Below, piece by piece: positions 20,233 to 27,726 of a stretch of 64,000 bases of DNA. The stretch comes from Bacillus sp. Y1 (GTDB taxonomy: Bacteria > Bacillota > Bacilli > Bacillales > Cytobacillaceae). The number at the start of each line of letters is the position of its first letter. Positions within the stretch are counted from its first letter, which is position 1. The notes beneath the pieces were generated by a model. That model saw nothing but the letters and a program-made list of their open reading frames with translations. It was not told the DNA's origin and ran no database searches. Made by a program: the position numbers and the translations under genes. The stretch covers positions 2,928,501-2,992,500 of the forward strand of contig NZ_CP030028.1 of the NCBI RefSeq assembly GCF_003586445.1, in the 5' to 3' direction.

Positions 20233-21147
20233 TTATGAAAACAAGCTCTTTAAACTATCAATAAACGACTTAAAGAAATTTGCAATGGTGTCCAAAAACC
20301 CTTGGTTTTCACTAATTGCATTCTCAATACGATTTTGGATATCCTTTGATAGATCTTCAAGCTGTGATTGAACATTATCAAAATTAATATTAAGATTTCG
20401 CATTTTTTCAAAAAGGTCAATTAGCAGCTGACGATCTTCTTCACTTAATTGAACATTTAAGGTTTGGAGCTTTTCGTCAATCAATTGCTCCAATTCTTCC
20501 TTTGTTGCTGGTTTTTGTTCGGCAATTTCTTTCTTTATTTCCGTTAACAGCTCACTTACCTTATCTTCATCGAGCCCTTCTTTTTTGGCTAGATCTGTAG
20601 CTAGTGTTAGTTCTTCATTCGCTACTTCCGTACGTTCTTGATTCAGCTCTGTCCCTTCACCCTCGTCGTATGCTTTATAAATACCAACTAGAGCAGAGTG
20701 TCCACTTACCTTAACAGGTGATGCTACATCTACAATTGCGTCCTCAATCCCAGCAGTCAAAAGAGCATTAGCATACATTTCACTCGTTACTTCTGTAATG
20801 TTTTCTGGTGTAACTTGGTTAATAACCAGGCCTTCTCCTTTTTCCTTACGTGTGATCTTTGCAGAGGAGTACATATTTGAGTTTTTATCTCCATCAATAT
20901 AATAAACAAGGTCTTCCCCTGTTACAGTAATTTCTGTTACTTTACTAGTATCTTTTATCTCAAGCAGGTCTCTTACCTCTGCTTTCTGACTGTCGGACAA
21001 GGCTTCACCATATACAACAATCGGAAGACCAAATTTTTCATTAATACTTTCCTCAGCATTTGAATCAGTTGAGGCATAAACCATTTGATTTGAACTGACC
21101 ACTACAAAAGCTAGGGCAACCATACAAATCCATTTTAACAGCTTCAT
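20233..21147 (-). CDS. ypuA: Secreted DUF1002 protein (YpuA-like)
   Basis: 304 residues, with a Sec signal peptide (hydrophobic core LLKWICMVALAFVVVSS, cleavage near VYA-ST). The body carries DUF1002 features: GEALSDSQKAEVRDLL, NALLTAGIEDAIVDVASPV and VSGHSALVGIYKAY. A long charged helical C-terminal region follows, with coiled-coil character. ATG 21147 sits 7 nt after AGGAGG; an upstream in-frame codon at 21174 is not supported. The function of the family is unknown; it acts outside the membrane. Confidence 0.82.
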   Translation of the reverse strand: MKLLKWICMVALAFVVVSSNQMVYASTDSNAEESINEKFGLPIVVYGEALSDSQKAEVRDLLEIKDTSKVTEITVTGEDLVYYIDGDKNSNMYSSAKITRKEKGEGLVINQVTPENITEVTSEMYANALLTAGIEDAIVDVASPVKVSGHSALVGIYKAYDEGEGTELNQERTEVANEELTLATDLAKKEGLDEDKVSELLTEIKKEIAEQKPATKEELEQLIDEKLQTLNVQLSEEDRQLLIDLFEKMRNLNINFDNVQSQLEDLSKDIQNRIENAISENQGFLDTIANFFKSFIDSLKSLFS

Positions 21148-21218
21148 TTTATTTCCTCCTAAGTGGGTAAGCATGTACTCTCTATCCTATGTTCTTGACT
21201 AATTAATATTTCATTAAA

Positions 21219-21791
21219 TTAAATCGTTTGAACAAATGAAAAGATAAATGAGTATACCAGTTGGTAAGCCTCCGCAACGGTCATATCCTCACGAAAACCT
21301 GGAAGTGTATGTAGGGAAAAATTGATATTCCAAATGCCTTCTTGCGCGTCAAACATTAAGTCTACAGGCTCTTCAGGATCTACTGAGTGTTCCGTAAAAT
21401 AGTCTCTAAGCTTCGAGGAATACTTCTTTTGAATTTTTAGACCGAGCATTACATCGTAGGTTCCAAATAAGTCGTCAACTTCAAAGGAAATCGCATCGAT
21501 TCCAATTAACGTGAACCATTTCGATTCCATATATAGAAACTCATTCATATGTTCCTTAAAATACGTAATCGGCTCATTTAAGAAGTTCGCATTTTCCTCT
21601 CCCAGAAATTCTTCTGTTTCCTTATTTGAGCGTTCCATATAGGCATCAAGAAACCTAGATTTCCCGTCAATTTGGACAACTTCCGTATCAGAGTTGGTTA
21701 ATCCATTGTTTATGACAAAATCGTATTCCTCTGGATATAATTCAACCTTGCTTTGATTTTTCATTAAATTCTGTAATGATTCTTTTAACAT
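21219..21791 (-). CDS. Uncharacterised Bacillus protein (190 aa)
   Basis: Acidic soluble protein, no signal peptide or membrane segment. Segments such as VELYPEEYDFVINNGL and YAYMERSNKETEEF-like text recall a group of Bacillus proteins that have been labelled aminotransferase-like without evidence. No catalytic Lys motif of PLP enzymes is visible. Strong AGGAGG site before ATG 21791. It lies between exoA and the ypuA-like gene on the same strand. I cannot assign a function. Confidence 0.6.
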   Translation of the reverse strand: MLKESLQNLMKNQSKVELYPEEYDFVINNGLTNSDTEVVQIDGKSRFLDAYMERSNKETEEFLGEENANFLNEPITYFKEHMNEFLYMESKWFTLIGIDAISFEVDDLFGTYDVMLGLKIQKKYSSKLRDYFTEHSVDPEEPVDLMFDAQEGIWNINFSLHTLPGFREDMTVAEAYQLVYSFIFSFVQTI

Positions 21792-21827
21792 GAGAGAATC
21801 CTCCTAAGTAATTGCTATCTTCAGTTT

Positions 21828-22583
21828 TTACAAACTCACTTCAATGCATACCGGGCAGTGGTCACTTCCCATTACATCGCAATGAATCTGTGAGTCTATT
21901 AAATTCGTAGCAATCCTATTTGATAAAATAAAATAATCAATACGCCATCCGATGTTCCTTTCTCGGACCTTGCTCATATACGACCACCAAGTGTACGTAT
22001 CTTTTTGTTCTGGATATAAATAGCGGAAGGAGTCCACAAAGCCAGAGCTTAGCAGGTTGGACATTTTACCTCTTTCTTCCGTAGTAAAACCAGAGTTTCC
22101 AATATTGCTTTTTGGATTTTTCAAATCAATCTCTTCATGTGCCACATTTAAATCCCCACAATAAATGACCGGTTTTTTCTTATCTAGTTGAGTTAAGTAG
22201 TCAGATAATTCATCCTCCCATTGCAAACGAAGGGGCAATCTAGCTAAATCACGTTGTGAATTTGGTGTATACACATTTACTACGTAGAAATTTTCATACT
22301 CAAGGGTAATAATTCGCCCTTCTGACTGGGATTCATGTTCACCCACACCATATGAAACGGAGAGTGGTTTATGTTTTGTAAAGATGGCTGTCCCTGAATA
22401 ACCCTTTTTTTCTGCGTAATTCCAAAATTGATAATAACCCTCTAACTGTAAGTCAATTTGACCTTCTTGCAGCTTCGTTTCTTGTATTGAAAAGAAATCT
22501 GCATTCATTTCATTAAAATAGTCCAGAAAGCCTTTTTTTACACAAGCTCTTAAACCATTCACATTCCAAGATATAAACTTCAT
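21828..22583 (-). CDS. exoA: Exodeoxyribonuclease III (AP endonuclease) ExoA
   Basis: 251 residues, EEP nuclease fold. MKFISWNVNGLRA, IQETKLQ (metal-binding Glu35), YCGDLNVAH, and MGSDHCPV at the C-terminus give the full catalytic set (Glu, Asp-x-Asn, Asp-His). The enzyme cuts at abasic sites and trims 3' blocks in base-excision repair, and in Bacillus it also protects germinating spores. Single gene, followed by the 190-aa unknown gene at a 36-bp gap. Confidence 0.95.
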   Translation of the reverse strand: MKFISWNVNGLRACVKKGFLDYFNEMNADFFSIQETKLQEGQIDLQLEGYYQFWNYAEKKGYSGTAIFTKHKPLSVSYGVGEHESQSEGRIITLEYENFYVVNVYTPNSQRDLARLPLRLQWEDELSDYLTQLDKKKPVIYCGDLNVAHEEIDLKNPKSNIGNSGFTTEERGKMSNLLSSGFVDSFRYLYPEQKDTYTWWSYMSKVRERNIGWRIDYFILSNRIATNLIDSQIHCDVMGSDHCPVCIEVSL

Positions 22584-22653
22584 CTATCTTTCTCCTCTAT
22601 CTAAATCTGAGGCTCATTTTACTATAATTTAAAACGTCTGTCCAAATTGAAAA

Positions 22654-22675
22654 AGGATGCACGTTTCTGCATCCT
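22654..22675 (-). terminator. Terminator of the patatin gene
   Basis: AGGATGCA-CGTTTC-TGCATCCT with TTTTTC on the minus strand, between exoA and the patatin gene. It lies 6-27 bp past the patatin stop and has an 8-bp stem. Confidence 0.7.
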
Positions 22676-22680
22676 CATTT

Positions 22681-23595
22681 TTAGGTTTGTATAAACTGAA
22701 GAATTTCCTGCTTTTTCTCCTTGTAAACTTGTCTGCCTAATTCTATTAGCCATTCAATTGTCTCTACCTGGTCAAAAGGAACTTCTTTCCCTAAATCCGT
22801 ATTTAAACGTAAGTAGTTTTCTCCAAGTAAATGTTGACACTGATACGAGATAGATTCAGACGATAAATGAAGGGCAAGGTCCAAGAGCTTTGGTGTAAAG
22901 GTCATCGTATGGAACCGGAAAGGCATCCAATGCTTAATCCCCCACAAATGAGATTTTTTAGAATTGAAATTGATTTTTTGTTGACCAAGTCCAATCGATA
23001 ATATTTTTATTTGTTTCATTTCTAATTCGTAATGGTTTATTGCTTCCGTAATACATACGAGTGAAGGATTGTTGGCCCAAAGGCCTCCATCAATGGTAAT
23101 GACTTGATTATTTATATTGTTAGGTGGAAAATAAATAGGAGCAGAGCATGAGGATAGAACAGCGTCCCAGAGCTTTATATGATCATTTTCGCCTTGTTCA
23201 TGAATGGCATAATGCGATCGATGAACATATGGTTTTCCTTCAGTTACATTAACTGCAGGAATTAAAAGTGGAATACCTACATCAGCAAGCGATTGCTCCT
23301 TGAAGGCTTTTTGAATAAAGCGGCGTAGATCACGATCACTATAAATACTGCGAAACAAGCCGATTCTTGCTTTTCGTTTGAAAATTTTTCTCCCATAGTG
23401 ACGGTACCCATCGAGTAGTTCATCCATTTCCCTTTTTACCGCAATGGAAGCAGCTATGATTGAGCCTGTACTCGTACCCGCAACAAGGTCAATGGAATCG
23501 CGAATGTTCGTTCCTATATCCTTTTCTAATTCCTGAAGAATGGCAACTGCAAAAACCCCTCGAATTCCTCCACCATCAATACATAACATCTTCAT
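22681..23595 (-). CDS. Patatin-like phospholipase
   Basis: 304 residues. All patatin motifs are present: the oxyanion loop GGGIRG, the nucleophile elbow GTSTGS and the catalytic Asp in DGGLWANNPS. Such enzymes are cytosolic or membrane-bound acyl hydrolases with a Ser-Asp dyad. No signal peptide and no second domain. In some genomes related patatins (CapV) are effectors of CBASS defence, but here no nucleotidyltransferase lies nearby, so a housekeeping lipid role is more likely. Confidence 0.9.
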   Translation of the reverse strand: MKMLCIDGGGIRGVFAVAILQELEKDIGTNIRDSIDLVAGTSTGSIIAASIAVKREMDELLDGYRHYGRKIFKRKARIGLFRSIYSDRDLRRFIQKAFKEQSLADVGIPLLIPAVNVTEGKPYVHRSHYAIHEQGENDHIKLWDAVLSSCSAPIYFPPNNINNQVITIDGGLWANNPSLVCITEAINHYELEMKQIKILSIGLGQQKINFNSKKSHLWGIKHWMPFRFHTMTFTPKLLDLALHLSSESISYQCQHLLGENYLRLNTDLGKEVPFDQVETIEWLIELGRQVYKEKKQEILQFIQT

Positions 23596-23739
23596 GTTTT
23601 CACCTTTTACAAGTAGTTTAATCTTGTTTATTAAGGCCTCCCCATCTTAGTTGTAAATGCGCTATCTCCTCTTCATATGAGACGACTAGATATCAACAGT
23701 ACGCTCTTCCATTCTTTCTTAACTTCCCCAAACAGAAAA

Positions 23740-23770
23740 AAAACAACCATTTTCATGATTGTTTTTTCGC
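23740..23770 (-). terminator. Probable terminator of the ABM monooxygenase gene
   Basis: AAAACAA and TTGTTTT arms around a 16-nt loop region, U-rich on the minus strand. Moderate strength. The rest of 23596-23740 shows nothing I can name. Confidence 0.5.
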
Positions 23771-23779
23771 TATGAATGA

Positions 23780-24076
23780 TTAATTTTTTTTAGTTGCTTC
23801 AAAAACAGACACAACAGGTGGAGCATCAAGATAGGTTGAGCTTACCTTACCCCAGTCTTTATAGTGCGGAGTTTCGTTATGAAACTTAATCGCTTCCATG
23901 TCCTTCCATTCCTCTAATACGACAAATGTATTAGTATCCGTGGTTAACTCATATAGTTCATAACGGATATTTCCCTCTTCCGCTTGTGAACCCTCTACCA
24001 ACGGCTTAACCACTTCCAAGAATTCTTCACGTTTTTCTGGCTTTATTTTTAAATGTGCATGAATAATATTCATCAT
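23780..24076 (-). CDS. Antibiotic biosynthesis monooxygenase (ABM) domain protein
   Basis: 98 residues, a single ABM ferredoxin-like domain of the YgiN type: IIHAHLKIKPEKREEFLEVV, EEGNIRYELYELT, VVLEEWKDMEAIKFHNETPH. Relatives oxidise quinols or act without cofactor on small aromatics; no haem-binding motif of the IsdG group is visible. ATG 24076 (double ATG) follows AAAGGAGG; an in-frame codon at 24094 lies within that site. Monocistronic. Confidence 0.82.
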   Translation of the reverse strand: MMNIIHAHLKIKPEKREEFLEVVKPLVEGSQAEEGNIRYELYELTTDTNTFVVLEEWKDMEAIKFHNETPHYKDWGKVSSTYLDAPPVVSVFEATKKN

Positions 24077-24152
24077 GAATGCCTCCTTTTTCAACTTCTT
24101 TTATTTTAGCAAAATTTCGGTTAAATTGGGAATAATATCTATGAGGTGATGC

Positions 24153-24587
24153 ATGATGAAAATAAAAACTATAGTTATTTGTTTCGTATTCTTCCTTCTA
24201 GCCCCACTTGCTAGTTTTGCTGAACAAAAGCCTGTTGAGATTTTTGATATCGAAGAAGGAAAAGTGGTTCAAGAGAGTCCTGCAACTTCTGATATTCAAA
24301 AGGAAACAGAAAAAATCATTAAAAGTATTTCAGGCGTGTACAAAAATCTAGATCCCCTTCCGAAAAAAGGTGTGATGGTCAAGATACCTCTAGATCCACC
24401 CATTACTTTAAAAAATGAATGGTTCAATGATTTTGTCAATGAAGCTGTTCTTATTTTCTCATATGAGGAGGAAGATCCATATATCCTCATTTGGGATGAC
24501 GAAAACCGTCCTCACTTTTACACGTTTAAAGCACCAACAGAGAAGTTAATGAAGTTATTAAAGTATCAACCCAAAGAAAAGGAATAG
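24153..24587 (+). CDS. Secreted protein of unknown function (144 aa)
   Basis: A clear signal peptide: MMKIKTIVICFVFFLLAPLA, cleavage near SFA-EQ. The mature part of about 120 residues is acidic with no Cys. GVMVKIPLDPPITLKNEW and EDPYILIWDDENRPHFYTF suggest a compact beta-rich domain. Ribosome-binding site GAGGTG before the double ATG. Convergent with dacC across a shared terminator. I do not recognise the family. Confidence 0.65.
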   Translation: MMKIKTIVICFVFFLLAPLASFAEQKPVEIFDIEEGKVVQESPATSDIQKETEKIIKSISGVYKNLDPLPKKGVMVKIPLDPPITLKNEWFNDFVNEAVLIFSYEEEDPYILIWDDENRPHFYTFKAPTEKLMKLLKYQPKEKE

Positions 24588-24615
24588 AACCTAGGACTGT
24601 TCCCTAGGTTCTTTA
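24585..24615. terminator. Bidirectional intrinsic terminator
   Basis: AGAACCTAGG pairs with CCTAGGTTCT, followed by TTATT, between the secreted protein and the convergent dacC. Confidence 0.75.
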
Positions 24616-26094
24616 TTAATTGGCTATTATTGATATCATTCGGTCTTCTACTTTTTTGGCTTTATCTTCATCTATCACATTATTTATTAGGATAGAAAAT
24701 ATCAAGTTACCCTTTGATCTCGTCCTTACATAACCCGAAATGGAACTTACTGTCGTTAACGTTCCAGTTTTTGCCACAACATTCCCTACTAAAGGTTCTT
24801 GCTTCATCCGATATCGTAATGTTCCACCCACCAGTTTTTCCTTTGCTCCAGCTACTGGCAAGGCACGATAATAGCTTGGAAACCAGCTCTTTGATTGAAT
24901 GGAGAACAACAGCTTCGTGAGTTCATTCGGTTGTACTAAATTCACATGAGAAATCCCTGAACCATCTCTTATCACTTGGTTGGCAAATTCCATTCCAAAT
25001 GGGGTTAGCTTTTCAGTCATAACAGCTAGTCCTGCTTCAAAACTACCCAATCCTTTTATAACCTTCCCCATTTCCTTCATCAACAGCTCACCGTGGCCAT
25101 TATTGCTAAGCTTCATAAAAGGGAGTAATAACTCTGCAAGTGATATCGATTTGTGCTCGTTGATTAAACGTGCATTACTTGGTGTCACTCCTAGGCGATA
25201 TCCCTTATCCACTTTGATACCTATTTTTTTTAACTCCTCTTCAAAAAGGTGAACAACAAATTTACTAGCTTCGAAAACCGCTATCCATTCACTTTCACTT
25301 GTAGCACCTTGAGGAATTTGACCAGAAATGGTAATGGTATTGGTAGAGTGATCCCTTGAGAACGTAAGGTCCTCCTTACTATCTTTTGCGCTAGTTACTG
25401 CTTCATTTATAACATGAACATATGTATTTTCCGGCTTCATCGTAAAGCTTACTTTTTCTCCCACTCTCTTTGCTGGCTTTACTTCTAATGCAACTGTTCC
25501 CGCATCATAATCCTGATCAGGTGATAAAGTTAATGCAGATATTTCTGCTCCATAATAGGCTTCTTCATCGCTCCATGGCATATCAATAGAATAACGAATA
25601 TCATCATACCTTGTATCGTCTCCAAGGATTTGTCCACCAATTCTTTTAATTCCGATCTCTTTGAGGCTTTGAGCAAAAGCTTGTAAATCAGCTTGATGTA
25701 GGGTAGGGTCCCCACCTCCCTGTAAAATAACATCTCCCTTTAGAACTCCTTTTTCAATCGTTCCATTTACAAAAAGCTTGGTAGAGAAAGTGTAGTTTTC
25801 TCCAAGCACTTCCAAAGCACTAGCCGCCGTGAATAACTTTAGATTGGAAGCAGGTCGAAGTCTGGTTGATCCGAGATGATCATAAATTAATTCACCTGTT
25901 TGTTGGTTTCTAATACTCACACCTACCATTGCTCCTGCTAAAAGTGGCTCTTCATTAATAAACGAATCCAATTGCTGACTAAGAACTGAGCCTTGAGTAT
26001 TTGCTTTTACATGGGGAGCAGTAGCAGTGAGAGCAGGTAATAACCATGTAAATAGTAGGCTAAAGACGATGACTATCATTTTATACCGGTACAA
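24616..26094 (-). CDS. dacC: D-Ala-D-Ala carboxypeptidase/endopeptidase, PBP4 type
   Basis: 492 residues, peptidase S13 (class C low-mass PBP), the length of B. subtilis PBP4a. A signal peptide covers residues 1-30. Active-site motifs: SNLK at 83-86, SNN in KLSNNGHGELL, and KTG in VAKTGTLTTVSS. It trims or cleaves peptidoglycan cross-links outside the membrane. TTG start, 8 nt after AAAGGAG. B. subtilis dacC is expressed in stationary phase; nothing here shows how this copy is controlled. Confidence 0.92.
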   Translation of the reverse strand: MYRYKMIVIVFSLLFTWLLPALTATAPHVKANTQGSVLSQQLDSFINEEPLLAGAMVGVSIRNQQTGELIYDHLGSTRLRPASNLKLFTAASALEVLGENYTFSTKLFVNGTIEKGVLKGDVILQGGGDPTLHQADLQAFAQSLKEIGIKRIGGQILGDDTRYDDIRYSIDMPWSDEEAYYGAEISALTLSPDQDYDAGTVALEVKPAKRVGEKVSFTMKPENTYVHVINEAVTSAKDSKEDLTFSRDHSTNTITISGQIPQGATSESEWIAVFEASKFVVHLFEEELKKIGIKVDKGYRLGVTPSNARLINEHKSISLAELLLPFMKLSNNGHGELLMKEMGKVIKGLGSFEAGLAVMTEKLTPFGMEFANQVIRDGSGISHVNLVQPNELTKLLFSIQSKSWFPSYYRALPVAGAKEKLVGGTLRYRMKQEPLVGNVVAKTGTLTTVSSISGYVRTRSKGNLIFSILINNVIDEDKAKKVEDRMISIIAN

Positions 26095-26163
26095 TATCTC
26101 TGCTCCTTTATTAATCGTTTCAGTCCTACTAATATATGTTACAGAAATTCAATCTATGTAAAT

Positions 26164-27006
26164 CTACTCTATTTTTTTCATTACCATTCGCTCCCAAAGT
26201 CGCCATGGAAGACAGTTCTTTACGAACAAAGTAAATCTTACTCCCTTTCCAATTGGGTACCTTAGATTAGTCGAGGATTGTTTGCAGATTTCTGTAATGA
26301 GGTTAGCTACCTCTAATGGGTCGCCATATGAGGCTTCTCCCTTTTCCAGATGTAACGATAGTTTTTTCATATAAGAAAAATAGGGTGAATGCGTCTGCAA
26401 TGATTTATCTGTTATATGCTTTCCAGACGACCAAATACTCGTTTGAAAAGAACCGGGTTCCACTAACACCACATCAATACCAAAAGGTCCTACCTCCAAT
26501 CTTAAGCTCTCGCTCCAGCCCTCTAACGCATGCTTGGACGCTACATAGGGTGATAGCCCCGGAAAACCAACTCTTCCACTAATACTGCTAACATTAATAA
26601 TTTTCCCGTTCCTCTGTTCTCGCATATAAGGAAGGCATAATTGTGTGACAGAAATCGCTCCGAACACATTCGTTTCAAACTGCTGCCGATACTCTTCGAT
26701 CGGTATCTCTTCAGAAAATCCAGCGCCAGCATAACCTGCGTTATTGACTAACACATCTACTCGACCAAGCTCTCTAAGTTTCTCTTTAAATACTAGTAAA
26801 GAATGGTCGTTTGTTACATCCAAAGGAAAGACCTCTACAAGTTGTGTAACCCTTGCTTCTCCTGCCCTCTCTAGTAAAGCTAACTTTTTATCTACATTTC
26901 TCATTGTCGCAACTACATAATAATTCTGTTTAGCTAGCTCAATACTTGTTAGCATGCCAAAACCACTTGATGCACCTGTAACAACAGCTATTTTTTTACC
27001 GATCAT
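26164..27006 (-). CDS. Short-chain dehydrogenase/reductase
   Basis: 280 residues, classical SDR. TGASSGFG cofactor loop at residues 11-18, NNAGYAG, catalytic Ser in NVSSISGRVGFPG, and YVASKHALEGWSE with the Tyr-x3-Lys pair. Sequence layout matches YusZ-like oxidoreductases of Bacillus. Substrate unknown; NADP(H) preference cannot be judged with confidence. Monocistronic. Confidence 0.88.
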   Translation of the reverse strand: MIGKKIAVVTGASSGFGMLTSIELAKQNYYVVATMRNVDKKLALLERAGEARVTQLVEVFPLDVTNDHSLLVFKEKLRELGRVDVLVNNAGYAGAGFSEEIPIEEYRQQFETNVFGAISVTQLCLPYMREQRNGKIINVSSISGRVGFPGLSPYVASKHALEGWSESLRLEVGPFGIDVVLVEPGSFQTSIWSSGKHITDKSLQTHSPYFSYMKKLSLHLEKGEASYGDPLEVANLITEICKQSSTNLRYPIGKGVRFTLFVKNCLPWRLWERMVMKKIE

Positions 27007-27186
27007 AAATGTCCCCCATTTGCTTTATATAGCTTATTTTAGCAAAAAAAAGCCAAGGACCCATCATTAGGAACCTTGACCATTTTTATCGTAGAAAAAG
27101 GAAATGACTATAGAAAAAGAAAGATGACAACTTCCTCGAGTATAAGCCATATACTTTTCTAAGAGCATGCGAAAGTAGGTGGCGGT

Positions 27187-27723
27187 TTGTCTCATAATCA
27201 AAAGGAAATATTTCTGTTTCAAAACCTTCAAGAAAATCATATGTCATTTGAAGATATATTTGAAAGAATTATTACGTTTATGCAGCTGCACCCCAGTGGT
27301 AACTACCGACTGATGGTTGGTACAGACTCACAGGTTCATCATAATCGTACCCTTTTTATAAGTGGAGTTGTCATTCAAAACATCGGTAAAGGTGCCTGGG
27401 CCTGTATTCGGAAGGTTGTAGAACCTAGAGAAATGAAACAGCTTCATGAGAGGATTTCCTATGAAACGACTCTTACCGAAAGAATTGTGTCCCTATTTAC
27501 CGAAGCACATAAAAATCGTCTTATTGATATCGTTCTTCCCCATATATACCATGGTGCCTCGTTCACGATGGAAGGACATATTGATATTGGTTCAGGTCAG
27601 CGAAACAAAACCCGTGAATACGTGGAAGAAATGGTCACAAGAATCGAATCAATGGGTTTTGAACCTAAGATCAAGCCTGACTCCTTCGTTGCCTCCAGCT
27701 ATGCAAATCGTTATACAAAATAA
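27187..27723 (+). CDS. ykuK: YkuK family ribonuclease H-like protein
   Basis: 178 residues, DUF458. Conserved stretches VGTDSQVHHNRTLFISGVV, GAWACIRKVVEPREMKQLHE, IDIVLPHIYHGASFTMEGH and IGSGQRNKTREYVEEM match B. subtilis YkuK very well. The fold is RNase H-like, but no activity is established. The probable start is TTG 27187 behind AGGTGG; ATG 27241 is the alternative. It converges with the large helicase gene with only three bases between the stops. Confidence 0.85.
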   Translation: MSHNQKEIFLFQNLQENHMSFEDIFERIITFMQLHPSGNYRLMVGTDSQVHHNRTLFISGVVIQNIGKGAWACIRKVVEPREMKQLHERISYETTLTERIVSLFTEAHKNRLIDIVLPHIYHGASFTMEGHIDIGSGQRNKTREYVEEMVTRIESMGFEPKIKPDSFVASSYANRYTK

Positions 27724-27726
27724 TCT

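Noticed and set aside
22681..23595. Patatin as a CBASS-type defence effector
   Set aside because: No CD-NTase, Cap or other defence gene lies near, and the flanks are exoA and an ABM monooxygenase.
27007..27186. Hairpin CAAGG/CCTTG near 27050-27075 between divergent genes
   Set aside because: The stem has a symmetrical internal loop and only a short U tract, and no promoter leads to it. Too weak to call a terminator or sRNA.
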